Assembly: GCA_026709365.1 (NCBI GenBank)
Contig: JAPOTD010000104.1
Coordinates: 1-60,591 of the forward strand
From: Gammaproteobacteria bacterium
GTDB lineage: Bacteria; Pseudomonadota; Gammaproteobacteria; Pseudomonadales; Azotimanducaceae
DNA: 60,591 nucleotides
Direction of reading: 5' to 3'
Made by a program: the position numbers and the translations under genes. Below, piece after piece: positions 29,395 through 37,732 of this stretch. How positions within the stretch are numbered: the first letter of the stretch is position 1; each line of letters begins with the position of its first letter. The notes beneath the pieces were generated by a model. It searched no databases. It was not told the origin of the DNA and worked only from the letters and a program-made list of their open reading frames with translations.

Positions 29395-30819
29395 ATGGAG
29401 CAGCTCAGCGGCCAGGACGCCTCCTTCCTGTACTTTGAGACCCCGGCGGCCCCCATGCACATCGGGTCGGTGGCGCTCTACGATCAGTCCAGCGCACCCG
29501 GCGGACGGGTGCGTTTTCGCGACCTCGTTGACAACGTGCGCAAGCGCCTGCACTTGGCCAGGTGCTTCCGCCGCCGGGTGGTGGAAGTGCCCCTGCAGCT
29601 CGACCACCCCTACTGGCTGGAAGATCGGCACTTCGATCTCGAATACCATGTGCGCCACATCGCCCTGCCGCCGCCGGGGGACTGGCGCCAGCTTTGCCGG
29701 CAGGCGGCCCGCCTGCACTCCCATCCCTTGGATCGCTCCCATCCGCTCTGGGAGATGACCGTCATCAGCGGCCTCAAGAACATCGAGGGCGTGCCCGAGA
29801 CGGCCTTTGCGCTGCTGCTGAAAGTCCACCACGCCGCCATTGACGGCGCCTCAGGCGCCGCCTTGACCGAGGTGATTCATGACGAGTCGCCCAAGCCGTC
29901 CCAAGTGCCGTTGCCGGACCGGATTTGGGTCGGGCAGCCGGAGCCTTCGGCACCGGAGCTGATGGCGCGGACCTTCGGCAACAACGTGCTGCAGCCGTTC
30001 CGCTTTGCGGAGGTGCTGTCGCGAACCGTTCCGGCCATGCAACGGGTGTCCGCGTCGCTCCGCAATGCCGATCTGGCGGGCCACGCGGCCAGTCGAATGA
30101 ACGTGCCGCGCACCCGATTCAACGCGTCGGTGACCGCCCATCGGGTCATGGATGGCCGCTGCTATGCCTTGGAGGCGATGCGCCGCATCAAGCGGGCGGT
30201 GGATGGCGCCACCATCAACGATGCGGTGCTCACCGTGATCGGCGGGGCCCTGCGCCGCTACCTGCAGGCCCGGGACGAGCTGCCGGACAGGAGCCTGTCA
30301 GCCATGGCGCCCATTAACGTGCGCAGCGCCGATGAATCCGCGGCCGAGGGCAATCGGGTGGCGGCCATGACCGCAAGCCTCGGCACCGAGATTGACGATC
30401 CGTTGCAACGCCTTGCAGCGGTGCGCGACGGCACCCGCCAAAGCAAGGCGTTGACCGATGCCATCGGCGCCCGCCTGATGACGGACTACTCGCGCTTCAT
30501 CCCCGCCCAGCTGGCGTCCTTGGCGGCGCGCCTGTACACCAGCTACGGCATGGCGGAGCGCGCCCTGCCGGCCTTCAACTGCGTGGTCAGCAATGTGCCG
30601 GGTCCGCAGCAGCCGCTCTACATGTCGGGCGCCAAACTGCTGCGCACCCATGGCCTAGGCCCCTTGTTCGACGGCATGGGCCTGATCTTTCCGGTGTTCA
30701 GCCACGACGGCGGCATCACCCTCTCGTTCACCTCATGCCGGGAGATGCTGCCGGACCCTGAGCGGCTGGCGGAGGCGCTCGACGAGTCGTTTCATGCCCT
30801 CGAATCGGCAACCGCATAG
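29395..30819 (+). CDS. Wax ester synthase/acyl-CoA:diacylglycerol acyltransferase, first of two
   Basis: The 474-residue enzyme transfers an acyl group from acyl-CoA to a fatty alcohol or diacylglycerol to make neutral storage lipid. The catalytic HHxxxDG motif is VHHAAIDGASG (about residues 145-155). A SHPLWEM segment, an INDAVLTVIGGALRRYL motif and a C-terminal NVPGPQQPLYMSGAK region are typical. It starts MEQLSGQDASFLYFETPAAP. It is probably co-transcribed with the phasin-like gene upstream and the related gene 9 bases downstream. Which acceptor is used cannot be told from sequence. Confidence 0.92.
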   Translation: MEQLSGQDASFLYFETPAAPMHIGSVALYDQSSAPGGRVRFRDLVDNVRKRLHLARCFRRRVVEVPLQLDHPYWLEDRHFDLEYHVRHIALPPPGDWRQLCRQAARLHSHPLDRSHPLWEMTVISGLKNIEGVPETAFALLLKVHHAAIDGASGAALTEVIHDESPKPSQVPLPDRIWVGQPEPSAPELMARTFGNNVLQPFRFAEVLSRTVPAMQRVSASLRNADLAGHAASRMNVPRTRFNASVTAHRVMDGRCYALEAMRRIKRAVDGATINDAVLTVIGGALRRYLQARDELPDRSLSAMAPINVRSADESAAEGNRVAAMTASLGTEIDDPLQRLAAVRDGTRQSKALTDAIGARLMTDYSRFIPAQLASLAARLYTSYGMAERALPAFNCVVSNVPGPQQPLYMSGAKLLRTHGLGPLFDGMGLIFPVFSHDGGITLSFTSCREMLPDPERLAEALDESFHALESATA

Positions 30820-30828
30820 GAGCCTGCA

Positions 30829-32355
30829 ATGCTGCAGCAGCTAAGCGCCCAGGACGCCTCCTTCATCTATCAGGAAACCCCGGCCACGCCGATGCACATG
30901 GCCTCGGTGGCCATCCTGGACCCGTCAACGTCCCCTTACGGGCCACTGACCCTGGAGACGGTGATCGGCTTCTTCGATGAGCGCCTGCACCTGATGCCGA
31001 CGGCTCGCCGAAGGCTGGTCAACGTGCCCTTCGGCTTGGACCATCCCTATTGGATCGAGGATGCGGGCTTCGATCTGGAATACCACATCCGCGAGGTCGG
31101 CCTGCCCGCCCCCCAGGATTGGCCGGCGCTCTACACGCTGGCGGCGCGCATTCTCAGCCGTCCGCTGGACATGAGCCGTCCGCCTTGGGAGGTTTGCCTC
31201 ATCCACGGCTTGGACGCGCTCGAGGGCGTGCCGACGGGCTGCGTCGGCTTGCTGTTCAAGACCCATCATTGCGCCATTGACGGCGCCTCCGGCATGGAGA
31301 TGACCTTGGCCTTGGCCGACTTGGCCCCGGAGATGGCGACGGTGGCCGCGCCGTCCAAGCCGTGGCAGGCCGACCCGGTGCCCGATGACGGCGAACTGCT
31401 GTTCCGCACTTGGGGCAACGCGCTGCTGCGGCCGCTGCAGTTGGCGGAGTTCATGGCCAAGGCGGCCTCCGCAACGCCGACGTTGCCGAGTGCCATGCGC
31501 CAGGAGCTGCCGCAGGCCACGCCAGTGCCCAGGACCCGCTTCAACGCCCCGGTCAGCGCCCATCGCGTGGTCGGCTTTGAACGCTTTCCCTTGGACGACG
31601 TGCGGGCGGTGAAGAATGAAGTCGTCGGCGCGACGGTGAACGATGTGGCGCTGACCCTCTGCGGCGGCGCCCTGCGGCGCTATCTGCAGGAGAAGATCGA
31701 GCTGCCCGATGATTCGCTGCTGGCCATGGCGCCCATCAGCGTGCGCAGGCCCGCGGCGGAGTACGGGCAGGGCAATGCGGTGTCGGCCATGTTCGTCACC
31801 ATCGGCACCCACATCGAAGACCCGGTGCAGCGCCTTGCCCATGTGCGCGACGCGACCTCGGCCGCCAAGCAGATGGCCAACGCGGTCGGCGCTGACGCCC
31901 TGCTGCGCTACAACGAGTTCATGCCGGCGGCGGTGTCCAACCTCGCCCAACGCCTGACCGCTGAGTTCGCCCGCGCCAATCAGGCGGCGCCGGCCTTCAA
32001 CTGCTCCATCACCAATGTGCCCGGCCCCCAAGTGCCGCTCCACACCATGGGCTGCCGAACCGTGACCACCATCGGCTACGGCCCGGTCACGCACAACATG
32101 GGGCTCATCATGCCCATCCTCAGCTACTGCGGCGAGTTCATCATCAGCTTCACCTCGTGCCGGGACATGATCCCGGACCCGGATTTCTTCATGGCCTGCA
32201 TCCGGCACAGCTTCGAGGAGACCCGCACCGCCGCCTTGGGCGCCGGCGCTGCGGCCGACGCCAAGGTGGCGGCCATCGCCAAGAACTACGCCCACATGGC
32301 CGAAGCGGCGCTGGCGGAGGTGCGCGCCGCCCGCGCCAAGGCGTCCGGCGGCTGA
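30829..32355 (+). CDS. Wax ester synthase/acyl-CoA:diacylglycerol acyltransferase, second of two
   Basis: The 508-residue protein is clearly related to its neighbour. It starts MLQQLSAQDASFIYQETPAT and has the catalytic THHCAIDGASG, a SRPPWEV segment, VNDVALTLCGGALRRYLQ and NVPGPQVPLHTMGCR. It has an extra Ala-rich C-terminal tail of about 30 residues. AGGAG precedes the ATG by six bases. The two copies differ at many positions, so this is an old tandem duplication whose members may prefer different acyl acceptors. Confidence 0.92.
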   Translation: MLQQLSAQDASFIYQETPATPMHMASVAILDPSTSPYGPLTLETVIGFFDERLHLMPTARRRLVNVPFGLDHPYWIEDAGFDLEYHIREVGLPAPQDWPALYTLAARILSRPLDMSRPPWEVCLIHGLDALEGVPTGCVGLLFKTHHCAIDGASGMEMTLALADLAPEMATVAAPSKPWQADPVPDDGELLFRTWGNALLRPLQLAEFMAKAASATPTLPSAMRQELPQATPVPRTRFNAPVSAHRVVGFERFPLDDVRAVKNEVVGATVNDVALTLCGGALRRYLQEKIELPDDSLLAMAPISVRRPAAEYGQGNAVSAMFVTIGTHIEDPVQRLAHVRDATSAAKQMANAVGADALLRYNEFMPAAVSNLAQRLTAEFARANQAAPAFNCSITNVPGPQVPLHTMGCRTVTTIGYGPVTHNMGLIMPILSYCGEFIISFTSCRDMIPDPDFFMACIRHSFEETRTAALGAGAAADAKVAAIAKNYAHMAEAALAEVRAARAKASGG

Positions 32356-32743
32356 ATCGGCCTTCGACTTGCGCAAGTTGTCCACGGCGGCTGGCCCTGA
32401 TACGGCACTGGCCCCTTGGTAAGTCCTTGGCGCCGTTGACGGTCGGGCAGCGGCTGCCGATCGTGATAAGCCATACCCCCGCACCAAACGCCACCCGAGG
32501 CAGGTCGGGACCGCCACACACCTAACCCACGCAGAGTCCTCGCTGAAAGGGCAAGCCTAGCGTTCCGCTGCCGATCGATGAACGCCTCGAACTCCCGCCT
32601 CGTACACGCTACGTGACGGCCCCTGCGAGTCGCGCCCACTTGCAACGTTCCATGGAGCCCGGAACCCCGATCCACTCGGACCGATCGGATTGGACGTCGT
32701 CTCGATCCTTGGAGTGGCGGGAAACTCCATTACTACCCGACTG
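32356..32743. other. Gene-free stretch after the acyltransferases
   Basis: No gene with recognisable similarity is seen on either strand. Short minus-strand frames exist but show no family features. No clear intrinsic terminator with a T-run follows the acyltransferase stop. The promoter of the next gene begins at 32744. Confidence 0.5.
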
Positions 32744-32776
32744 TTGACATAGGTTAGTAAATGATTACGATTCTCA
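32744..32776 (+). promoter_or_regulatory. Sigma-70 promoter overlapped by a Fur-box-like sequence
   Basis: A consensus TTGACA (32744-32749) is followed by 16 bases and TACGAT (32766-32771). Overlapping the -10 is TGATTACGATTCTCA (32762-32776), which matches the 7-1-7 Fur consensus TGATAAT-N-ATTATCA at 12 of 14 arm positions apart from three substitutions in all. The layout would let Fur repress the promoter when iron is plentiful. Confidence 0.55.
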
Positions 32777-32812
32777 TTAACGTTATTTGTCGATCTGTGG
32801 AGGAAAAGCACG

Positions 32813-33298
32813 ATGTCCGAAATGCCGTTGAATTCATCATGCGGGGAGATGGCCGGAGCGCTTGCCGCAACGAGCCTTTCCGCCGGTGCCGAGCTGTTTG
32901 TCTGGAGTGTGCGCGAGTGGCTGGCGGCGGCTCGCGAACGGCAGTGCGTCAAGCGCAACCTGATCCCCCGATACCACGCCGTGGAATGCGTTGACGCCAT
33001 TTTGCCGCTCGACGAGATGATGTGCCTGCTGGCGGTCTCAGCGCTGCGCCCGATCCACATACGGCATTGCGGCTGCAGTGCGCTCAGCGCCGATGAAATG
33101 CGGCTGGTCCAATGCCTGCGGGCGGTGCAGCGCGGCGACGACGAACTGGCCCGGCAGCACCTTGCCGGTCTGCTGCCGGGGCCCTTCAACCGGACGTTTC
33201 TGCGCCCGGCTCGGCAGTACGCTTCGGCGATTTGCAGTGCCGATCTCAAGTTTACCGGCGCCCGGCACCTGATGGTGGTTGAGGGCGCCGACCGATGA
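32813..33298 (+). CDS. Unrecognised 161-residue protein under a Fur-type promoter
   Basis: I do not recognise this family. The protein starts MSEMPLNSSCGEMAGALAAT and has no clear membrane segment. It contains several Cys and His residues, notably IRHCGCSALSADE in the middle. The second half is helical and Arg-rich (RLVQCLRAVQRGDDELARQ). GGAGG lies 9 bases before the ATG. It is preceded by a promoter with a Fur-box-like operator and its TGA overlaps the ATG of a 37-codon membrane peptide, so the two form an operon. An iron-related role is inferred from the promoter only. Confidence 0.7.
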   Translation: MSEMPLNSSCGEMAGALAATSLSAGAELFVWSVREWLAAARERQCVKRNLIPRYHAVECVDAILPLDEMMCLLAVSALRPIHIRHCGCSALSADEMRLVQCLRAVQRGDDELARQHLAGLLPGPFNRTFLRPARQYASAICSADLKFTGARHLMVVEGADR

Positions 33299-33408
33299 AC
33301 GCGCGCATCCAAAGTCGGGTTGAGCGCAACCTCAAGATCCTTGGCTGGCTGGTCGGCATCGCCGCTGTGCTCGCCGCCTACTCGCTGAGCTGGCTGCTCG
33401 TGCTCTGA
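33295..33408 (+). CDS. 37-residue single-pass membrane peptide coupled to the Fur-type gene
   Basis: The frame opens at an ATG overlapping the upstream stop (ATGA). It encodes a short polar start with alternating Arg residues (MNARIQSRVERNLKI), then one continuous hydrophobic helix of about 22 residues ending in TGA. This is a typical small inner-membrane protein with a basic cytoplasmic N-terminus. Coupling and the clear membrane helix argue that it is real. It may anchor or regulate a transporter or the upstream protein; this is inference. Confidence 0.6.
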   Translation: MNARIQSRVERNLKILGWLVGIAAVLAAYSLSWLLVL

Positions 33409-33513
33409 CTGCCGCAGTTTGGTCCTCTTCTTTTGGTTCTGTGACTGTTTGAATCAACACCCGCATAGTGCTTGACGGGAGGGACTTCTTTGTGATTTTC
33501 TGTACAGTGAAAA

Positions 33514-33529
33514 CTATAGGTGCCTATAG
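33514..33529. promoter_or_regulatory. Inverted repeat CTATAGG-TG-CCTATAG, possible operator of the methylase gene
   Basis: A perfect 7-base inverted repeat with a 2-base spacer ends five bases before the ATG of an HTH-containing methylase. Its position over the translation start region suits autorepression by that protein, as with controller sites in R-M systems. Confidence 0.5.
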
Positions 33530-33534
33530 GCAGC

Positions 33535-34899
33535 ATGGCCCAGTTCCGATCGACAGCGGAGGTCGCCGGACTCGCCGGTGTGCATCGCGACACGCTGTTG
33601 CGTTGGCTGCGCAACGGGAATGTGCCCGAGCCGCGCCGGGATGGGCGCGGCTGGCGGATGTTCTCCGCCCGCGACATCGCGGCCATTGTCAGCTATGCCA
33701 GTGGCGGGGAGAATGAGAGGGAGGAAGATCCGACCATTGCCCGTCTCAAGACGCTTGAATGGGATTTCGCAACCGCCAAAACAGGCTACCTGACCCACAG
33801 TCTGCACCCCTATCCGGCAAAGTTCATTCCCCAGATACCCAATGCGCTGATTCAGGAGCTGTCAGCGGTCGGCGACACGGTGGCAGACATATTCTGCGGC
33901 AGCGGCACGACCTTGCTTGAGTCCGTGCTGCTTAAGCGGCATGCCGTGGGCATTGACGCCAACCCGCTCGCTGCGTTGATCAGTAAGGCAAAAATCACGC
34001 CACTCGACGCAGCGGGCGTCGAAGCGCTTGAACGGCATTGCCACGCCTGCCGCCAAGTGGCGGAGTCGATTGAGCCGAACGTGGGCGACCTATTCCATGA
34101 CGGCAGGCCATTTGGCTCCAGCGGATGGCGACCCGCGGCGGAGATTTGCTCGTTCTGGTTTGAACCGCATGTCGTGGAGGAGCTTGCGGAACTGAGGCGG
34201 CTCATCAACGAAGTGCCCGGGGAGGCCGAGCGGCACTTGGGCATGGTGACATTGGCAGCAATCGTTGTTGCGGTTTCCAAACAGGATTCGGATACGCGGT
34301 ATGTTCGCCGCGATAAGACCATCGCGCCAGGCGACACCATCCGCCGCTATCTATCCCAACTTCAATCCGCGATGGTTGCGGTGCATGATATCAACGCTTT
34401 GATTGATGATCGGTTTCGTTGCCGTATCTTCAATACCAACGTTCTTGACGGCCCGGATGTGGGAGCTCTTGATTTGGTCGTGACCTCTCCGCCTTATCCC
34501 AATGCGTACAGCTACCACCTCTATCATAGGAGCCGATTGGCTTGGTTGGATTTTGATCCTGAGCCGTTCAAGCGGGTCGAAATGGGCAGCCACCGGAAGT
34601 ACAGCGCCAAGGGGCGCAACCGAGCCACCCCGGACACGTTTGCGCAGGAATTCGCCACGATTTTCCAGTGGCTTCGGGGGTGCCTGCGGGAGCGCGGATA
34701 TGTCAGTCTGGTAGTTGGCGATTCGACACTCAACGGTAAACGCATTGACAACGCTTCGCTGATTGCTGACGCGGGTGCGACTGCGGGATTCCGTGAGGTG
34801 GCTCGAATCGGGCGAAACATCGCGCCGACCCGCAAGGCGTTCAATCCGCGCATCGGGAAGATCAAGTCAGAGAATATCCTTGTTCTCCGCAAGAGGTAG
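33535..34899 (+). CDS. DNA methyltransferase with N-terminal HTH domain (R-M system 1, M1)
   Basis: The 454-residue protein begins with a MerR/HTH_17-like helix-turn-helix (STAEVAGLAGVHRDTLLRWL, then a WRMFSARDIAAI wing; residues about 6-55). An amino-methyltransferase domain follows: the SAM-binding motif DIFCGSGTT (about 118-126) precedes the catalytic TSPPYPNAYSYH (about 319), the S/TPPY type that fits N4-cytosine or N6-adenine methylation. The ATG at 33535 is preferred; an in-frame GTG at 33520 lies inside the inverted repeat. A second methylase starts 4 bases after the stop. The base composition is visibly richer in A and T than the lipid genes before it, suggesting transfer. The fused HTH may autoregulate. 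Confidence 0.85.
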   Translation: MAQFRSTAEVAGLAGVHRDTLLRWLRNGNVPEPRRDGRGWRMFSARDIAAIVSYASGGENEREEDPTIARLKTLEWDFATAKTGYLTHSLHPYPAKFIPQIPNALIQELSAVGDTVADIFCGSGTTLLESVLLKRHAVGIDANPLAALISKAKITPLDAAGVEALERHCHACRQVAESIEPNVGDLFHDGRPFGSSGWRPAAEICSFWFEPHVVEELAELRRLINEVPGEAERHLGMVTLAAIVVAVSKQDSDTRYVRRDKTIAPGDTIRRYLSQLQSAMVAVHDINALIDDRFRCRIFNTNVLDGPDVGALDLVVTSPPYPNAYSYHLYHRSRLAWLDFDPEPFKRVEMGSHRKYSAKGRNRATPDTFAQEFATIFQWLRGCLRERGYVSLVVGDSTLNGKRIDNASLIADAGATAGFREVARIGRNIAPTRKAFNPRIGKIKSENILVLRKR

Positions 34900-34903
34900 G
34901 AAT

Positions 34904-36499
34904 ATGAACCACCTTACCTGCAAGATCAAAAACTATATTCAGCCGTTCGAACGGCGTCTCGCCCTTGATGAGTTGCGGGCTTTGGCACCGGGAACGGTGC
35001 ATCCTACCGATGGTGATGAAGCGACCGCTTCCATGTTTTCGTTGACAGGAGCCGTGAACGCGAGCGCACTGCGGGATACGCTGGCATATTGGCGTTCCGT
35101 CGGCCCGGAACCAGAGGGTTTGACGAAGCAGGTCCGTGGCGAGGCGACGTTGGCGGTGGCGCGCAATGGCATGGCGCTCGGTGACTTGGTCAATGGCGCT
35201 GGACGACGGACGCTGCTCAAGCCGCCTCGCAAACGCTGTTTGCGCTACGCTACCCATGGATTGCATGAATACCGGGGCAAGTTCTTCCCGCAACTTGTGC
35301 GTGCCTTGATTAACGCCGCTTCCGTTCCGGAGGGCGGCATCGTCATTGACCCCATGTGTGGCAGCGGCACGACGCTCGTTGAGGCACGGCTAGCGGGCCG
35401 CTACGCCTACGGATTGGACATCAATCCGCTGTCCGTCTTTGTTGCGAACGTCAAGTGCCGTTCCCTCGCGCTTTCGCCGAAGTCCTTGGCTGCGGCCTAC
35501 GAGAGCCTGCACAGGTCGCTTGATGGCATCGTAGCGCGAGGGCAGCACTGCTACTTTAATTCCCTGCCGGAGCGGGACCAAGATTACCTTTGCCGTTGGT
35601 TTGCACCCCGCGCTTTAGACGAACTTGACTGCGTCCAACAAGCCATCGGCAAACTGCGCACTCCAGCTCTGAGAGATTACTATGCCGTAGCTCTAAGCAA
35701 CATACTTCGCGGCGTTTCTTGGCAGAAGGATGACGATCTTCGGGTTCGCAGGCAAATGAATGAACTGCCGGCCGGTGCAGTCATCGAGCGGTTTCTCAAC
35801 GAGGCACTGCGCTCGACCAAGGTTGTTGGGGCCTTCATTGCGGAGCGCGGCAGGGCGGGGCTGGGAGCCTACGTCATGCAGGAGGGCGATGCGCGGTTTG
35901 CTGCCGACACTATGCCTCAATTGACCGGAAGGGCAGATGCGATCATTACCTCGCCACCCTACGCGACTGCGCTGCCTTACATCGATACGGATAGGCTCAG
36001 CCTAGCTTATCTTGGACTACTACCGCGAGGCGACCACCGCAGGCGGGATTTCCTGATGATCGGTAACCGAGAAGTGACAGAGCGCCGCCGGCTAGCCTAT
36101 TGGTCGTTCTACGATACCAATCGAGCCTTGCTACCGAAGGCCACGGGCGCACTGGTCGATCGAATTCACGAATTGAATAGTACCCATGAAGTTGGATTTC
36201 GGCGGCGCAACCTGCCCGCGCTGCTGTCCAAGTACTTCTTTGATATGCGGGAAGTCTTGGGGCAGATGTTCATGCTGCTTCGCCAGGGCGGAAGCGCTTT
36301 CATGGTGATCGGCAACAACCGCACGACCGCCGGTGGTGAACTGGTGGAAATCAACACGGCAGATCACTTGACGGCAATTGCCGAGGGTGTGGGCTTTCGC
36401 AAAGAGGACGATGTGCCGATGGAAATGCTGTCTTCACGTGACATCTACCGGAAGAACGCCATGCCCTCGGAGCGCATTGTCGCACTACGCAAGCTCTGA
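34904..36499 (+). CDS. DNA methyltransferase (R-M system 1, M2)
   Basis: A 531-residue amino-methyltransferase. After a 110-residue N-terminal region of unknown role comes a HGLHEYRGKFFPQLV segment that parallels THSLHPYPAKFIPQI in the first methylase. The SAM motif DPMCGSGTT (about 149-157), LDINPLS, and a catalytic TSPPYATALPY near residue 346 follow. A GAGGTAGG ribosome-binding site lies between the two genes. Two methylases in tandem suggest an asymmetric recognition site with one enzyme per strand. The partner nuclease gene is convergent and ends 9 bases away. Codon use is again more AT-rich than flanking genes. Confidence 0.85.
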   Translation: MNHLTCKIKNYIQPFERRLALDELRALAPGTVHPTDGDEATASMFSLTGAVNASALRDTLAYWRSVGPEPEGLTKQVRGEATLAVARNGMALGDLVNGAGRRTLLKPPRKRCLRYATHGLHEYRGKFFPQLVRALINAASVPEGGIVIDPMCGSGTTLVEARLAGRYAYGLDINPLSVFVANVKCRSLALSPKSLAAAYESLHRSLDGIVARGQHCYFNSLPERDQDYLCRWFAPRALDELDCVQQAIGKLRTPALRDYYAVALSNILRGVSWQKDDDLRVRRQMNELPAGAVIERFLNEALRSTKVVGAFIAERGRAGLGAYVMQEGDARFAADTMPQLTGRADAIITSPPYATALPYIDTDRLSLAYLGLLPRGDHRRRDFLMIGNREVTERRRLAYWSFYDTNRALLPKATGALVDRIHELNSTHEVGFRRRNLPALLSKYFFDMREVLGQMFMLLRQGGSAFMVIGNNRTTAGGELVEINTADHLTAIAEGVGFRKEDDVPMEMLSSRDIYRKNAMPSERIVALRKL

Positions 36500-36508
36500 A
36501 CTGGAGGT

Positions 36509-37732
36509 TTAGAAGTACCCGTATCGTTTGCGGGAACGACCACGGACAACGCCGGTGCAGTGAATGAGGTGTCTCGCGTGTTGCCTAGTTCCGTTCGGAA
36601 TGATCTCGACGTAGTACTCAAAGTCCAAGCTTGGTTCGGCCTTCTCGATCAACAATAGATCGCCGACATGTCCCGCATCCCGCAGCGCAGCGCTGCGGAG
36701 GCGGAAGTCGTGTTTGTCCGGCCAGGTCATCATGTTGATGGAAACCGATTTCCCGGCGAAGCGTATGGGAACGTTTGTCCGGTCCAACTTTCCCGTCTTT
36801 TCGGGGTCCGTTCTGAACCCGTCCGGCCAATTCCAAAAGTTGGGGTTGGCGTTCCGGGCGGAGAGCGGGATGAAGATCTCCGGCGAGCGCTTGGATGTGC
36901 TTGGAGAAGTTTGCCCGACGCCAACGTCGGTTTGCTGCAACGTCATAGCGAATCGGTTGCGCCCGGCAAACCCCTGTCCCTTTGTGGTTTGAGCGCCTTG
37001 TGCAACGTTATTCTTACTCTCAGCCGGTGAATACAAGGCGCCCGCCGCCACCGGAGCGCGATGTTCACTCAGCGCCGAAAATAGGATACTGGCAATCTCT
37101 AGGTCGACGTCGCTGGCCGATCCTTTGGACATGCCGCCCTTCGTTGGCGAGGTTGCCTCCATCAGAACAAGCCGGGATTTTCTCAGCGTTCGCAGAAGGT
37201 CTTCATCCAACACCTGCGCGGTGCCCTGCTCAAGTCGTGACCATTGGTCCAGCCCGTACTCCACGGAATCAAGCGTATTGGCGTGTTCGTCTTTTGTGAG
37301 ATCGAGGTTAAGGCGAATTGAGGCTTCGTAGTTGGTAAACAAGCCGCCTTCCGTGAGATTGCCGGATCCAGTGATAACTTCGGCAGCGTTTTCGGACTTG
37401 AATACGTACACCTTGGGGTGAAAGGTGTGGACCAGCCTATTGTGGAATACGATTATCCGACCGTTTGGCTGCACGGCGGCGAGCAGGTCGCGCAGTCCTT
37501 CGTAAGAAGTGCCATTGTGATCGATGCCAACGATGACTTCGACTTGACGAGACTGCGCGAAGCTAGCCAGCGGGCCAGCGATATGCTTTACACCCGAGCG
37601 CTTGACGAAGGCGACAGCAGCCCGGAAGTGTGTCCACTCGCGCTCGAAGTTGGCAATCAGACAGTCGCCGAGCCGATTGGCCGTAGCGGGTTGGCGCAGA
37701 TATTCCATTGATTGAGGATGGACCTTGCTCAT
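36509..37732 (-). CDS. PLD-superfamily restriction endonuclease (NgoFVII/BfiI type, R-M system 1)
   Basis: The 407-residue protein has a single phospholipase-D-type active site: His105 and Lys107 in HTFHPKVYVF, then Ser123 and Asn125 in GSGNLTEGG, and Glu136 in NYEASIR. This is the arrangement of BfiI-like endonucleases, which dimerise to make one active site and cut without metal ions. The C-terminal half (about 270-407) probably recognises DNA. The ATG at 37730-37732 shares one base with the stop of the acyl-CoA dehydrogenase gene (TGATG). Convergent with the two methylase genes, it completes a likely Type IIS system. A PLD-type helicase-associated or other nuclease is an alternative. Confidence 0.78.
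   Translation of the reverse strand: MSKVHPQSMEYLRQPATANRLGDCLIANFEREWTHFRAAVAFVKRSGVKHIAGPLASFAQSRQVEVIVGIDHNGTSYEGLRDLLAAVQPNGRIIVFHNRLVHTFHPKVYVFKSENAAEVITGSGNLTEGGLFTNYEASIRLNLDLTKDEHANTLDSVEYGLDQWSRLEQGTAQVLDEDLLRTLRKSRLVLMEATSPTKGGMSKGSASDVDLEIASILFSALSEHRAPVAAGALYSPAESKNNVAQGAQTTKGQGFAGRNRFAMTLQQTDVGVGQTSPSTSKRSPEIFIPLSARNANPNFWNWPDGFRTDPEKTGKLDRTNVPIRFAGKSVSINMMTWPDKHDFRLRSAALRDAGHVGDLLLIEKAEPSLDFEYYVEIIPNGTRQHARHLIHCTGVVRGRSRKRYGYF

Noticed and set aside
32286-32675. Minus-strand frame in the gap after the acyltransferases
   Set aside because: It overlaps the end of a clear acyltransferase gene and shows no recognised motif; a short TRREFEAFIDRQ segment hinted at a gene remnant but was too weak to call.
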